Part shown: in pieces, positions 1 through 8,407 of the stretch
Layout: every line of letters starts with the position of its first letter
How positions within the stretch are numbered: the stretch's first letter is position 1
Source: Planctomycetaceae bacterium
GTDB lineage: Bacteria > Planctomycetota > Planctomycetia > Pirellulales > UBA1268
Assembly (NCBI GenBank): GCA_902629495.1
Contig: CACORA010000025.1
Location: 1-26,255, forward strand
DNA: 26,255 nucleotides
Direction: 5' to 3'
Program-made: the position numbers and the translations under genes
Notes under the pieces: model-generated
Database searches by the model: none
Seen by the model: the letters and a program-made list of their open reading frames with translations, nothing else
What the model was told of the DNA's origin: nothing

Positions 1-827
1 GGCATCTCACGGCTATTCTCGCTGCCATTACCATGACTGTTGGAAATGTGATGGCATTGGTTCAAACAAATATGCGTCGTTTACTTGCTTGCTCTTCAAT
101 TGCTCATGCCGGATATCTGCTCATAGGTATTGCTGTCGCTGCCGCTGCTGCAGTCACACGATCAGAGCATTCGTTTGATGGAGCTGAGACCATTTGGACA
201 AGTCTTGGAGGGATGTCTGCAACTCTCTTGTATATTGCCACCTATGTACTTGCCACTATTGGAGTATTTGCTGGCATCACATATTTGGGGCATGTCTGGC
301 CAGAGTGGTCAACTGGCCAAGGGACTCGACCACCTCGTGAAGAAATCCGTACGATTGATGATCTCAACGGTCTGTCATCAACAAATCCTTTTGCTGCATT
401 TTCACTAACGTTATTTCTTTTATCCCTCGCTGGAATACCTCCATTACCTGGTTTTTGGGGTAAGTTTTCTTTGGCAATGAGTGCCCTAGAGGTTGATTGG
501 ACAAGTCCTGTTGTCTTAGGTAGTCGACGCGCTTGGTTTGTATCATTAGCCGTTATGCTGGTCCTTAATGCTGCTATTGCAGCTGTGTATTACCTCCGAA
601 TTATTGCTGCCATGTACTTTAGATCCACCAAAAAGGGCGTGCAGACTGATGGCGGGCTCTCTGCTGGCCTGGGAATGCTGGTGTGCGTTGTCTTGTTACT
701 CATTGTAACATTGCAACCAAAACGACTATTTTCACCAGCAAATCAAGCTGGTGCCACGGCGACGCATATCTTGACTGCTAATTCTGATACAACAACTCCT
801 TACACCAATTTGGTACAAAGTGATTAA
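1..827 (+). CDS. nuoN: NADH-quinone oxidoreductase subunit N, 3' part
   Basis: Membrane subunit of respiratory complex I, an antiporter-like subunit of the proton-pumping arm. The reading frame is already open at base 3, upstream of the first ATG at 33, so the gene is cut by the window edge and only the C-terminal half is here. What shows the family: a segment around base 60-120 reading QTNMRRLLACSSIAHAGY, and SLAGIPPLPGFWGKF near base 425-470, both characteristic of NuoN, plus about five hydrophobic segments. The C-terminal tail after the last helix is polar. The next gene (Mrp-type ATPase) begins 3 bases after the stop, so the two are very probably on one transcript, presumably the end of a nuo operon lying to the left. 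Identification is firm; NuoM and NuoL are close relatives but the motifs fit NuoN better. Confidence 0.93.
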   Translation, partial: HLTAILAAITMTVGNVMALVQTNMRRLLACSSIAHAGYLLIGIAVAAAAAVTRSEHSFDGAETIWTSLGGMSATLLYIATYVLATIGVFAGITYLGHVWPEWSTGQGTRPPREEIRTIDDLNGLSSTNPFAAFSLTLFLLSLAGIPPLPGFWGKFSLAMSALEVDWTSPVVLGSRRAWFVSLAVMLVLNAAIAAVYYLRIIAAMYFRSTKKGVQTDGGLSAGLGMLVCVVLLLIVTLQPKRLFSPANQAGATATHILTANSDTTTPYTNLVQSD

Positions 828-830
828 TAC

Positions 831-1928
831 ATGAGCACTCATCTTGATCAAACAGTTTTACGAAATGTTCTCTCCGAAATCGCAGATCCTGAAACAGGCC
901 GCCCACTTACAGACTTAGGTCAAGTAAAAGAAATTACTATCGAGAATGACCTCATCTTCATTACTGTTGGTCTAACAACCCATTCGGCTATTCTTTGGAA
1001 ACAGACTCGCGGTCGTATAGAAGAACTTCTTCGAGCAAAGTTTCCAGAGGTTCATAACATTACGATCGAAGTTGTAGCGCATGATCGTCCGCCAGCCAAA
1101 ATTGGCCAAATTGGTCTTGAGACAAAGAGTGTTATTGCCGTTGGGAGTGGAAAAGGTGGTGTTGGCAAAAGTACGATTGCTGCAAGTCTGGCGATAGGAC
1201 TTGCTCGAGCAGGTAGCCTTGTTGGCCTCCTTGATGCAGATGTTTATGGTCCAAGTGTACCGCATCTGCTTGGTCTTTCCGGAAGACCCGACATTCATGA
1301 GGGTAAAATTGTTCCTATGCAGTATGCGCCTGGCGGAAGTGCCTCGCAGACGATGCCAGTCATGTCGATGGGATTTATGGTTCCACCGGGAGAGGCTGTT
1401 GTATGGCGAGGGCCCATGCTACACGGTGCTATCACCCAAATGCTACGAGACACACTATGGGGGCAACTTGATTACCTCATTATTGACATGCCACCGGGCA
1501 CTGGCGATATAGCACTAACGCTTTCTCAGGTGTTGCCATTAACAGGTTCTGTTGTTGTGTGCACACCACAAGATGTGGCATTACTTGATGCAACAAAGGC
1601 AATTGCTATGTTTCGAAAAGTAAATATTCCTGTTCTTGGGATGGTTGAAAATATGAGTGTCTTCATCTGCCCCGATACCAACAAGCACTACCATATTTTT
1701 GGTTCTCGAGGGGCTGAACGAACAGCAAAAGATCTTGACATCCCATTTCTTGGTGATGTTCCGATTCAGATCCCTATTCGAGAGCACGGCGATGCCGGAA
1801 AAACATCAGCAAATTTTGATGACTCAACAGTGAAACCATATCTCGAGTCAATCTGCGAACGTCTGGTCAAGAACCTTGCATCATCACATGCTTCTCAACC
1901 ACCTATGCCTTCTCTACCAGTTCTCTAA
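831..1928 (+). CDS. Mrp/NBP35-family P-loop ATPase, iron-sulfur carrier
   Basis: Cytosolic ATPase of the Mrp/ApbC/NBP35 family, which carries and delivers iron-sulfur clusters. 365 aa, normal for the family. Residues about 5-85 are an N-terminal DUF59 (MIP18-like) domain. Residues 107-115 form the deviant Walker A motif GKGGVGKST, followed by LLDADVYGPSVPHLLG; the family motif DMPPGTGDIALTLSQ lies near residues 219-233. The usual CPxC cluster site is changed: the stretch ENMSVFICPDT has Cys280 but Thr283 where the second Cys is expected. Other cysteines exist (in VVVCTPQDV and ESICERL). The gene starts 3 bases after nuoN. Its mitochondrial relative Ind1/NUBPL serves complex I assembly, so the position is suggestive. 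Family assignment firm; role in complex I is inference. Confidence 0.93.
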   Translation: MSTHLDQTVLRNVLSEIADPETGRPLTDLGQVKEITIENDLIFITVGLTTHSAILWKQTRGRIEELLRAKFPEVHNITIEVVAHDRPPAKIGQIGLETKSVIAVGSGKGGVGKSTIAASLAIGLARAGSLVGLLDADVYGPSVPHLLGLSGRPDIHEGKIVPMQYAPGGSASQTMPVMSMGFMVPPGEAVVWRGPMLHGAITQMLRDTLWGQLDYLIIDMPPGTGDIALTLSQVLPLTGSVVVCTPQDVALLDATKAIAMFRKVNIPVLGMVENMSVFICPDTNKHYHIFGSRGAERTAKDLDIPFLGDVPIQIPIREHGDAGKTSANFDDSTVKPYLESICERLVKNLASSHASQPPMPSLPVL

Positions 1929-1963
1929 GGCATGCGTAGGTTCAAAACAGTGAGCGCCTGTGC

Positions 1964-1984
1964 ATGACAAGAAAACAATGTCAT
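1964..1984. promoter_or_regulatory. Inverted repeat upstream of the DUF1622 gene
   Basis: ATGACA and TGTCAT, six bases each, separated by nine bases, 47 bases before the ATG at 2031. The geometry would suit a dimeric repressor or activator, but a repeat this short can occur by chance and no regulator gene is nearby. Confidence 0.2.
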
Positions 1985-2030
1985 CAAGCAAAACTAGACA
2001 CATCTCTCTTTTTGTATTGGAGAAACACAC

Positions 2031-2387
2031 ATGAGCCTAAATGACGTCTATGCCGTCATCGAACAAGTCGGTTTAGCCATCGATGCTGCTGGGGTCCTCG
2101 TTGTCGTGCTTGGAATCATTTATGCGTCGATTCGACTCTTCACACCAGATGTTTCGATGGGGAGGTATCGACAATTCCGGCAAAATCTTGGACGAGGCAT
2201 TCTCCTTGGGCTTGAATTCCTTGTAGCAGCTGACATTATTCGAACCGTTGCTGTCACCCCGACACTTGAAAGTGTTGGGGTTCTTGGGTTGATCGTGGTT
2301 ATTCGCACCTTCCTGAGTCTTGCGCTGCAACTGGAGGTGGAAGGTCGCCTTCCCTGGCAGCCCGCCTTACAAAAGCAAAAAGATTGA
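2031..2387 (+). CDS. DUF1622 family small membrane protein
   Basis: 118 aa membrane protein of unknown function. Two to three hydrophobic helices: residues about 13-33 (AAGVLVVVLGIIYASIRLF), a central segment in FLVAADIIRTV near residues 63-73, and SVGVLGLIVVIRTFLSLALQLE near 81-102. The order LEFLVAADIIRTV followed by the second helix with IRTFLS and a short tail matches DUF1622 proteins, for which no reaction is known. The start is supported by GGAG eight bases before the ATG. It follows the Mrp gene by 102 bases and probably has its own promoter. It faces the M50 protease gene, whose stop is 39 bases away. Family assignment rests on remembered motifs. Confidence 0.75.
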   Translation: MSLNDVYAVIEQVGLAIDAAGVLVVVLGIIYASIRLFTPDVSMGRYRQFRQNLGRGILLGLEFLVAADIIRTVAVTPTLESVGVLGLIVVIRTFLSLALQLEVEGRLPWQPALQKQKD

Positions 2388-2426
2388 TGAAGGGGAACTG
2401 TTTCGACACATCCTCGATATCAAGAG

Positions 2427-3194
2427 TCACCAGCGCCCTGCACGGGAAATTGACTGATAACAAGAGATTGCAAGCATTGCGAACATAATCCCAAGAAACG
2501 GCTGTCCTCGTATATATGCATTCCACGCAATGACCCCGCCTACCCCAACGCCAATAATATTTGCAATTCTTGCTGCATCGGTGACACCAAACGACAGAAG
2601 GCCCTCTCGTACCATTTGACCACCATCGAGTGGTGGAACAGGTATAAGATTGAGAATTGGCCAAAAAATATTGATGTGGATAAGGAAAGAGACAACGGCA
2701 AAAAGCAATGGCGAATTGATTTCGTTACCCTCATACAAGCCAAACTTCATTCCAATAGATGAAATTGGGAATGGCAAGGAATAACCAGCCATTTTGAAAA
2801 AAGCAATCATGAGCGAAACAAACATGAGTTGAGCAAATGGACCAGCAGCAGAAACAAGAAACTGCTGCTGAGGAGTTCTTGCACCTCGGTTTCCCCACAT
2901 GGAAGGAATTGTAAGTCCCCCAAAATGGTAGAGCACAACCTGTGTATCCTGACCAAAGTATCGGTACACAAGAGCATGACCCATTTCATGAATAAGAATG
3001 GAAAGAAATGCAGCACCAGTCCACAGCAAGAGATATTGGAGGAGCACTCTTTGATCACCAGCAGCAAAAAATTGGCAAATATTCCATCCAAAAAGAAGAG
3101 CTGCCAACCAAAACCACGCTGAAATTCGAATTGGGATGCCCAAGAGTGAAAACCTAAGATCGGCAGATGTTACTTGCGGCTCTGAGAGAAACAT
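2427..3194 (-). CDS. Site-2 protease family (M50) membrane metalloprotease
   Basis: Zinc protease that cuts within or near the membrane. 255 aa with several hydrophobic helices. The zinc motif HEMGH lies at residues 69-73 inside a hydrophobic segment (LSILIHEMGHALVYRYFG), and the third-ligand motif NLIPVPPLDGGQ at residues 182-193 contains Asp190. Between them is VSAAGPFAQL, the Gly-Pro helix typical of the family. No PDZ or CBS domain is present, so it resembles the small, compact M50B-like proteases rather than RseP. The N-terminal 20 residues are polar. Its target is not visible from the neighbours; it is convergent with the DUF1622 gene. ATG start, with only a weak ribosome binding site. 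Family assignment firm, substrate unknown. Confidence 0.88.
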   Translation of the reverse strand: MFLSEPQVTSADLRFSLLGIPIRISAWFWLAALLFGWNICQFFAAGDQRVLLQYLLLWTGAAFLSILIHEMGHALVYRYFGQDTQVVLYHFGGLTIPSMWGNRGARTPQQQFLVSAAGPFAQLMFVSLMIAFFKMAGYSLPFPISSIGMKFGLYEGNEINSPLLFAVVSFLIHINIFWPILNLIPVPPLDGGQMVREGLLSFGVTDAARIANIIGVGVGGVIAWNAYIRGQPFLGIMFAMLAISCYQSISRAGRW

Positions 3195-3471
3195 GGTTTT
3201 TGAGTGCCACCTTTTCTTGTACTAGCAGATTAAATAATTGACGAAGCAAAACGCATACAAATTATTTCACCACGGCCTGTATATGCTATATCAATTTAGT
3301 GGAGAGTCGTATGTGCCGGCCCAAGAATCGAAAAACACTCCATACGCATAGACATTCAATTCCGAACATAGGAATCTTGAAATTTCTCTTCCCGACATCA
3401 ACATTTGTTTTTACTGGCACCATGCTCTCACTACGAATCACACTGTTGATACACCCTCGGAATCCTCACAC
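3195..3471. other. Divergent intergenic region
   Basis: 277 bases between the M50 protease (leftward) and the sialidase-like gene (rightward), AT-rich. It must hold promoters for both. One possible sigma-70-like element for the rightward gene is TTGACG at 3238-3243 with ATTATT 17 bases further on, but it is some 200 bases from the start codon. A 63-codon open frame at 3299-3490 runs into the sialidase signal peptide in another frame and has no family resemblance, so I do not call it. Confidence 0.4.
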
Positions 3472-4662
3472 ATGCTCAAAAACAATCTGACACATTTGAC
3501 AACGATCTTTATCGTTTTCTGCTCACTCTCTGGAGGGACAGCAGACTCATCTCAAGTTTATGACGGAGATGTAACGAATGTGTGCATCCTAGACCACATC
3601 GAAAACCATGATCACGCATGGAGACTTTGGCAGCCAGTCATTGCGGAAGGAAACAAGCCAGACCTCCTAATCGTTGCGTTTGGAGCAATGATTCACGGGA
3701 AGAAAGATATGGGAGACATTCTGATTACACTTTCTAAAAACGATGGTAAAACATGGTCAAAACCGCTTCTCCTCTTTGATCACAGTCAAAGAAACGGCAC
3801 TCAGCAATACGCATACGCTAATCCTGTTCTGTACCGTGCTCCCGGCCAAGATATTGTTTGGTGCTTCGTGATGCGATGCCCCATTACACGGCGAGACAGT
3901 GAAGACTCACAACTCACCGGAGCCTTTACTGCTGATGGTGGACGCACGTGGACTCATGTAGAACTTGCAATGCATTACCGCGGTCCACTAATTCTCAATG
4001 GTGCTCCTGTTACAGCCAAGCAAGGCAATAGAAACATCTTCCTACTGCCTGCCCATCGAAATACGCTTGCCGCAGATTCACGTGGCTCAAGAGACCACTT
4101 TGTCCTCAGCAGCACAAGTCTTTTAGAGTGGAAACTTGAGGCGTTCATTCCACAGCCAAAGGATAAAAAAATTTTTCTTCACGAAGGCAATATTATCAAT
4201 GACAATAAACGCAGCCAGCTGAAGATCGTCATGCGCACTGCAAACTATGATGAAACGAATCTTACAACCGATCCTCCGAGGGCTTACTCCAGCGTTAGTA
4301 ACGACGGTGGACACACATGGTCGCCAGCCCAGGAAGAACCTGACCTTCACAATGCAAAATCAAAAGGTTTTTTCGGCATCACATCAACTGGAACGCAATT
4401 CTATGTGTATAACGATGGACCTGCTCAGCGTGACATTACATCAGGGTTTCCAAATGGAGGGCGAACATCCCTTCGGTACAAAACAAAAGCAAGAAACAAC
4501 TCCTGGAGCAAGGAAAAAACGTTTTATCATGCTGGTATAAAAAATTCCTATCCGACGCTCGTGGAGGTATCTCCAAATGAGTTCCGATGTGTCTGGGATA
4601 GCGGCATAGCCGACAAACCACGCACACATATTCAATTTGGAAAGTTAAAAATTACACCATGA
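3472..4662 (+). CDS. Secreted sialidase-like (BNR/Asp-box) glycosidase
   Basis: Likely extracellular six-bladed beta-propeller related to exo-alpha-sialidases. 396 aa. Residues 1-25 form a Sec signal peptide (hydrophobic core IFIVFCSLSGG). Three Asp boxes are visible: SKNDGKTW at 88-95, TADGGRTW at 153-160 and SNDGGHTW at 276-283. The segment HEGNIINDN with LKIVMRT (residues 238-255) and the late NSYPTLVEVSPNEFRCVWDSG match the sialidase layout of Glu, Arg and Tyr-bearing strands. Many planctomycete members have unknown substrates, so sialic acid should not be assumed. Its stop codon overlaps the start of the aldolase gene by four bases (ATGA at 4659-4662), which implies translational coupling. 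Fold confident; substrate unknown. Confidence 0.8.
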   Translation: MLKNNLTHLTTIFIVFCSLSGGTADSSQVYDGDVTNVCILDHIENHDHAWRLWQPVIAEGNKPDLLIVAFGAMIHGKKDMGDILITLSKNDGKTWSKPLLLFDHSQRNGTQQYAYANPVLYRAPGQDIVWCFVMRCPITRRDSEDSQLTGAFTADGGRTWTHVELAMHYRGPLILNGAPVTAKQGNRNIFLLPAHRNTLAADSRGSRDHFVLSSTSLLEWKLEAFIPQPKDKKIFLHEGNIINDNKRSQLKIVMRTANYDETNLTTDPPRAYSSVSNDGGHTWSPAQEEPDLHNAKSKGFFGITSTGTQFYVYNDGPAQRDITSGFPNGGRTSLRYKTKARNNSWSKEKTFYHAGIKNSYPTLVEVSPNEFRCVWDSGIADKPRTHIQFGKLKITP

Positions 4663-5444
4663 CATCAGTACAACTTCGCCGCCTTCTCCATTCTGGAAAA
4701 ACTGTCTTTGGTACCCTGATCGTCTCACCATCACCGCGATGGCCAAAAGTTGTACAACGGTGTGGTCTTGATTTCGTTTTCATTGACACTGAACATGTGG
4801 CTATCGATCGACACCAGCTCAGTTGGATGTGCCAGACCTATGCGTCCATTGGACTGCCTGCACTCGTTCGAATTCCTTCCCCTGATCCTTTTGCTGCAAC
4901 TATGGCTCTCGACGGAGGTGCATCAGGAATCATTGCGCCGTATGTTGAGTCGGTTGATCAGGTGCAAGCGCTTCGTGGTGCTGTAAAAATGAGGCCAATT
5001 AAGGGTGAAAAACTGGATGCACTACTGTCGAAGGAACAAGCGAACACAGCATTAGATAATTACATCAAAGAACATGCCGAGGACAGAATCCTAATCGTTA
5101 ACATTGAAAGCACTCCAGCGTTGGAAGCACTCAATGACATTACTGCCATTCCTGATCTCGATGCAGTGCTCATTGGCCCGCATGATCTAACATGCAGCCT
5201 TGGGATTCCCGAGCAGTATGACCACCCACTCTTCCTCAAGACGTGTGCAACGATCTTCAAACAAGCCCGTGCAGCTTCTCTCGGCGCAGGGATTCATTTT
5301 TGGGGAAATGTGGAACAGCATGTCAAGTTTTTAGAACTTGGCGCAAACATGCTTATTCATAGTGCGGATATCAGCCTTTTTGAAAAGTATCTTCGATTAG
5401 AGTTGCAGGACATCCGCAAAGCATTGGAACACCACAATGCCTAG
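4659..5444 (+). CDS. HpcH/HpaI family class II aldolase
   Basis: Cytosolic metal-dependent aldolase that splits 2-keto-3-deoxy acids (or related compounds) into pyruvate and an aldehyde. 261 aa, the usual length. Key family residues fall almost exactly at the numbering known for HpaI: FIDTEH with His46, Arg71 in ALVRIP, Glu150 in VNIES and Asp176 in IGPHDL; GASGIIAPYVES (residues 87-98) is the signature loop. The usual glycine-rich region after residue 108 is replaced by MRPIKGEKLDALLS and a lysine-rich helix. No signal peptide. It is translationally coupled to the sialidase-like gene, so its substrate may come from the sugar that enzyme releases. Sialic acid itself is normally split by a different aldolase class (NanA), so the pathway is uncertain. 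Confidence 0.85.
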   Translation: MTSVQLRRLLHSGKTVFGTLIVSPSPRWPKVVQRCGLDFVFIDTEHVAIDRHQLSWMCQTYASIGLPALVRIPSPDPFAATMALDGGASGIIAPYVESVDQVQALRGAVKMRPIKGEKLDALLSKEQANTALDNYIKEHAEDRILIVNIESTPALEALNDITAIPDLDAVLIGPHDLTCSLGIPEQYDHPLFLKTCATIFKQARAASLGAGIHFWGNVEQHVKFLELGANMLIHSADISLFEKYLRLELQDIRKALEHHNA

Positions 5445-5486
5445 CATTGCAACAAGCTTTCCTATGTTCTTTTTCCATAACCGTCA

Positions 5487-6977
5487 TCATTGACGAGCCG
5501 GAGACCATCTCTTTTTTTGATCCGACATGATACCTCGCATGGCATCGAGGTTTTCTCTTAGTTGGGGATCCCCCACACGATTTGTATGCTCATCTGGATC
5601 GAGTTCATGATCATACAACTCTTCACTTCCATCAGAATATTGACTATAGCGAAACCGTTCAGTGCGGATAGAACGATGGATATTTCGCTTTCCTCCCATA
5701 ACGGTATAGGCTGCTGATCGTGACCACTTACTACTCGAAGGATCACGAAGGAGGGGAACGAGAGAGTATCCCTCCAAGAGGCGAGGTGCCTTACTCTCAA
5801 GGCCTGCCAGCTCAACAATTGTTGGATAAATATCCACAAGTTCCGTAAGGCAAAAACTTGTGGCGCCAGCACTTTTTTCATACCCAGGAGCACGAATAAT
5901 CAGAGGGACCTGGCATGTTGGTTCAAAAAGATTTGATTTCTGCCAGCAGCCATGTTCACCCAATAACCAGCCATGATCTGAGATGAACACAACGACTGTA
6001 TTATCTGCCAATTCTAATGCATCAAGCGCATGAAGAAGTCGACCAACCTGTTCATCCATATAGGAAACACTCGCATAATACGCTGCTAACGCTTCATGCT
6101 GTTGCGCGTCGGTCATCTTATACATGGTCTTGTTTGCTTTTCTTCGATTTTCAACCGGGACATCTTGGAGATCATTCTCTGGCACAACAGGTAAATGCAT
6201 GTCCTTAGCCGGATACGCTGCAAAATGTCTTGCTGGTGCAATGAGTGGCACATGGGGTCGCACGAGACCGACTGCCAAAAAAAAGGGCTGCCCTGGCTTG
6301 AGAAAGTTTTTTTCATTTCGATGACGTGAACGGTTTTCTAAAATTGCTATCGCTTGGTTGATGGCTAATTCATCTGTCTGGGTATGTGAATGGTCGTCTG
6401 GGACAATGACCCGAACAAACGCTCCTCCCCAGTGCTTCATCGCGGGCGAAAGGTTTTTGAATTCACCGACACTTCCTGTTTCTGGACCCCACACGTCATA
6501 TGCTCGATCCCATGAGTCTGGTTCGTCACCGCCAGGCTCACCCGCCTCGATACCTCCTGGAACTCCCATATGGTAGATCTTTGATACTCTGGCTGACACA
6601 TAACCATGTTGTCGGAGGAAGCCTCCGATGCTTGGATGCTCAGCAAACGTTGGGTTTAATGCTCGATAACTTCCAAGCAATTTGATATTTCCCAGAAAAC
6701 CTGTGGTCTCAGGGTACAACCCACTCATAAACGATGCTCGGCTTGCTCCACACACTGGATATTGACAATACGTGCGATTAAACGTCACGCCTTCTGCTGC
6801 AAGTCGATCGATATTTGGTGTGTTACAGGTTTTGTTACCAAACGATTGTATTGCAGTAGACGTGAGGTCATCAGAAACAATCAATATGATATTTGGCTGT
6901 TGTGTTGGACTATCTGCTGCTAACAACAGAGGAGTGAGAAGAAAAAAAATTGAGATACTTATAAAATGCTGTTTCAT
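5487..6977 (-). CDS. Secreted sulfatase, iduronate-2-sulfatase-like
   Basis: Formylglycine-dependent sulfatase removing sulfate esters from a polysaccharide or glycoside, exported by a Sec signal peptide (residues 1-21, ending LLLAA). 496 aa. Metal-binding Asp-Asp in ILIVSDDLT near residues 36-37; the active-site motif CGASR has Cys76 and Arg80, so it is of the C-x-A-x-R type needing Cys-to-formylglycine conversion. FLAVGLVRPHVPLIAP, ISDHGWLLGEHGCWQKS and the C-terminal ELYDHELDPDEHTN are typical of the iduronate-2-sulfatase-like group. The longest frame begins with TTG at 6980; I use ATG at 6977, preceded by AGGTGG. It converges on the aldolase gene with 42 bases between, and may act with the sialidase-like protein on a sulfated glycan. 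Substrate is inferred only. Confidence 0.92.
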   Translation of the reverse strand: MKQHFISISIFFLLTPLLLAADSPTQQPNIILIVSDDLTSTAIQSFGNKTCNTPNIDRLAAEGVTFNRTYCQYPVCGASRASFMSGLYPETTGFLGNIKLLGSYRALNPTFAEHPSIGGFLRQHGYVSARVSKIYHMGVPGGIEAGEPGGDEPDSWDRAYDVWGPETGSVGEFKNLSPAMKHWGGAFVRVIVPDDHSHTQTDELAINQAIAILENRSRHRNEKNFLKPGQPFFLAVGLVRPHVPLIAPARHFAAYPAKDMHLPVVPENDLQDVPVENRRKANKTMYKMTDAQQHEALAAYYASVSYMDEQVGRLLHALDALELADNTVVVFISDHGWLLGEHGCWQKSNLFEPTCQVPLIIRAPGYEKSAGATSFCLTELVDIYPTIVELAGLESKAPRLLEGYSLVPLLRDPSSSKWSRSAAYTVMGGKRNIHRSIRTERFRYSQYSDGSEELYDHELDPDEHTNRVGDPQLRENLDAMRGIMSDQKKRWSPARQ

Positions 6978-7084
6978 CAAACCACCTGATATTTCTCTGG
7001 CACATTATCCAGAGAGAAAAGATATTGTTTCTCAAACAACTCTCAGTACATATTCTCACCGGGAAGAATATCCGATCCAATACG

Positions 7085-8332
7085 TTATGCTGCCTGAGTG
7101 CGTTGATCCAGCCATTGCCCCAACGCTCGTTCTGGGGACCGACCGCCAGCAATCGCAATGACCGCCGTCGCTGCTCGTTCGGCTGATCCAGGGTGGGCAA
7201 CAGTATCAGCAATCGCATCAAGATTCTGAACAATCTTTTTTCTCAGGGATGGAACAGAAAGCCACCGGATAATGTGGTCGGCTAGCTGTTTTGCCGGGTC
7301 TCCGACTACTAGATATTCTGGAAACGCCATCTCTGGGTCTACTTCTGGCACACCGAAGTCAGGCTTAAGTACCGGGCGTACTGGGCCGACAGGCTTTCGG
7401 CAGGCAAGCAGATTGACCAGTGTGATAAATCGTGCATGTCGAAACCAACTCTGCACAACATAGGCAATGCCACTTATACGATAGACAATTACAGTCGGGA
7501 CACGAGCCATCAGCAGTTCCAGAGAGACTGAACCACTCACAGCAATAGCTGCGTGAGCCTTTGTAATAAGATGCCGCGTACGACCTGCCTCAACAACAAG
7601 ATCAAGGCTGTCTATCTCGTCCATTATTCTTGCCATTTTTTGTTGAATATAAACTGCGTGTCGTGTGTGAAGTGCTCCCACAATAAACTGCGCCTCAGGT
7701 ATCTTGCTCTTTACGATACTTGCAGCCTTCACAATCGATTCGAAATTAGCGTCAATCTCTTGACGTCTCGAACCTGGCAAGAGGACCACAAAGGGCTGTT
7801 CACTCGATTCATATGTTGAATGCTCATTTGGCTTGAGTTCATCAAAAAAAGGATGTCCGACAAGTGTGCTACTAATACCTTGTTCGATAAACCATTCATG
7901 CTCAAATGGCAGAACCGATAGGACATGATCAATAAGGCGACGCATTTTCTTCTTTCGCCAACTGGCCCATGCCCAGATCTGAGGTGGACAATAAAAAACA
8001 ACAGGTATTCCATGCCGCTTTGCGCGCCAGGCTAACCACCAATGAAAACCAGGGAAATCAACCAGGACACACACATCTGGCCGATTATCGAGGAAACTAC
8101 GCTCTGCTCGTCGAGCCAGTTCTACAAAGTGATGAACATTTGCCAGAGCCCGAGCAAACCACATGACTGCCAACTGAGTCATTTCAGCAATAAGGTTGCA
8201 TCCTTCAGCAGCCATACTCGGACCACCAAGTCCAACACACTCTGTTTCAGGTTTTTGTAATTTGATAGCGCGCACAAGGAGTGCTGCATGATGATCTCCC
8301 GAGGGCTCACCAGCTGAAACAAAAACGCGCAT
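7085..8332 (-). CDS. lpxB: Lipid-A-disaccharide synthase
   Basis: Glycosyltransferase that joins UDP-2,3-diacylglucosamine and lipid X to make the lipid A disaccharide, acting at the inner face of the cytoplasmic membrane. 415 aa from the chosen start, a little longer than the E. coli enzyme. Motifs: VSAGEPSGDHHAA at the N terminus (residues 5-17), VDFPGFH at 91-97, LVGHPFFDE at 157-165, LLPGSRRQEI at 184-193, and VSGSVSLELLMARVPTVIVYR in the C-terminal half. The longer frame would start with TTG at 8356; ATG at 8332 has GGAG six bases upstream and brings the protein into register with the family. The C-terminal tail (about residues 370-415) is poorly conserved. No lpxA, lpxC or fabZ is adjacent. 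It implies a lipid A-bearing outer membrane. Confidence 0.93.
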   Translation of the reverse strand: MRVFVSAGEPSGDHHAALLVRAIKLQKPETECVGLGGPSMAAEGCNLIAEMTQLAVMWFARALANVHHFVELARRAERSFLDNRPDVCVLVDFPGFHWWLAWRAKRHGIPVVFYCPPQIWAWASWRKKKMRRLIDHVLSVLPFEHEWFIEQGISSTLVGHPFFDELKPNEHSTYESSEQPFVVLLPGSRRQEIDANFESIVKAASIVKSKIPEAQFIVGALHTRHAVYIQQKMARIMDEIDSLDLVVEAGRTRHLITKAHAAIAVSGSVSLELLMARVPTVIVYRISGIAYVVQSWFRHARFITLVNLLACRKPVGPVRPVLKPDFGVPEVDPEMAFPEYLVVGDPAKQLADHIIRWLSVPSLRKKIVQNLDAIADTVAHPGSAERAATAVIAIAGGRSPERALGQWLDQRTQAA

Positions 8333-8407
8333 AAACTTCTCCACAGGACCTTTCAAGTCTACGGAGTATTCCAGTTTTCAAGTGTCAGCCCTAGACCAGT
8401 TCACGGG

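Noticed and set aside
3299..3490. 63-codon open frame upstream of the sialidase-like gene
   Set aside because: It overlaps the signal peptide of a well-supported gene in another frame, has basic low-complexity composition, and resembles no family.
5482..5495. CGTCA-TCAT-TGACG hairpin at the sulfatase stop
   Set aside because: A five-base stem with no adjacent T run in either direction, so not a convincing terminator.
6772..7161. 129-codon plus-strand open frame
   Set aside because: It is antisense to the 5' end of the sulfatase gene and the 3' end of lpxB and has no domain character.
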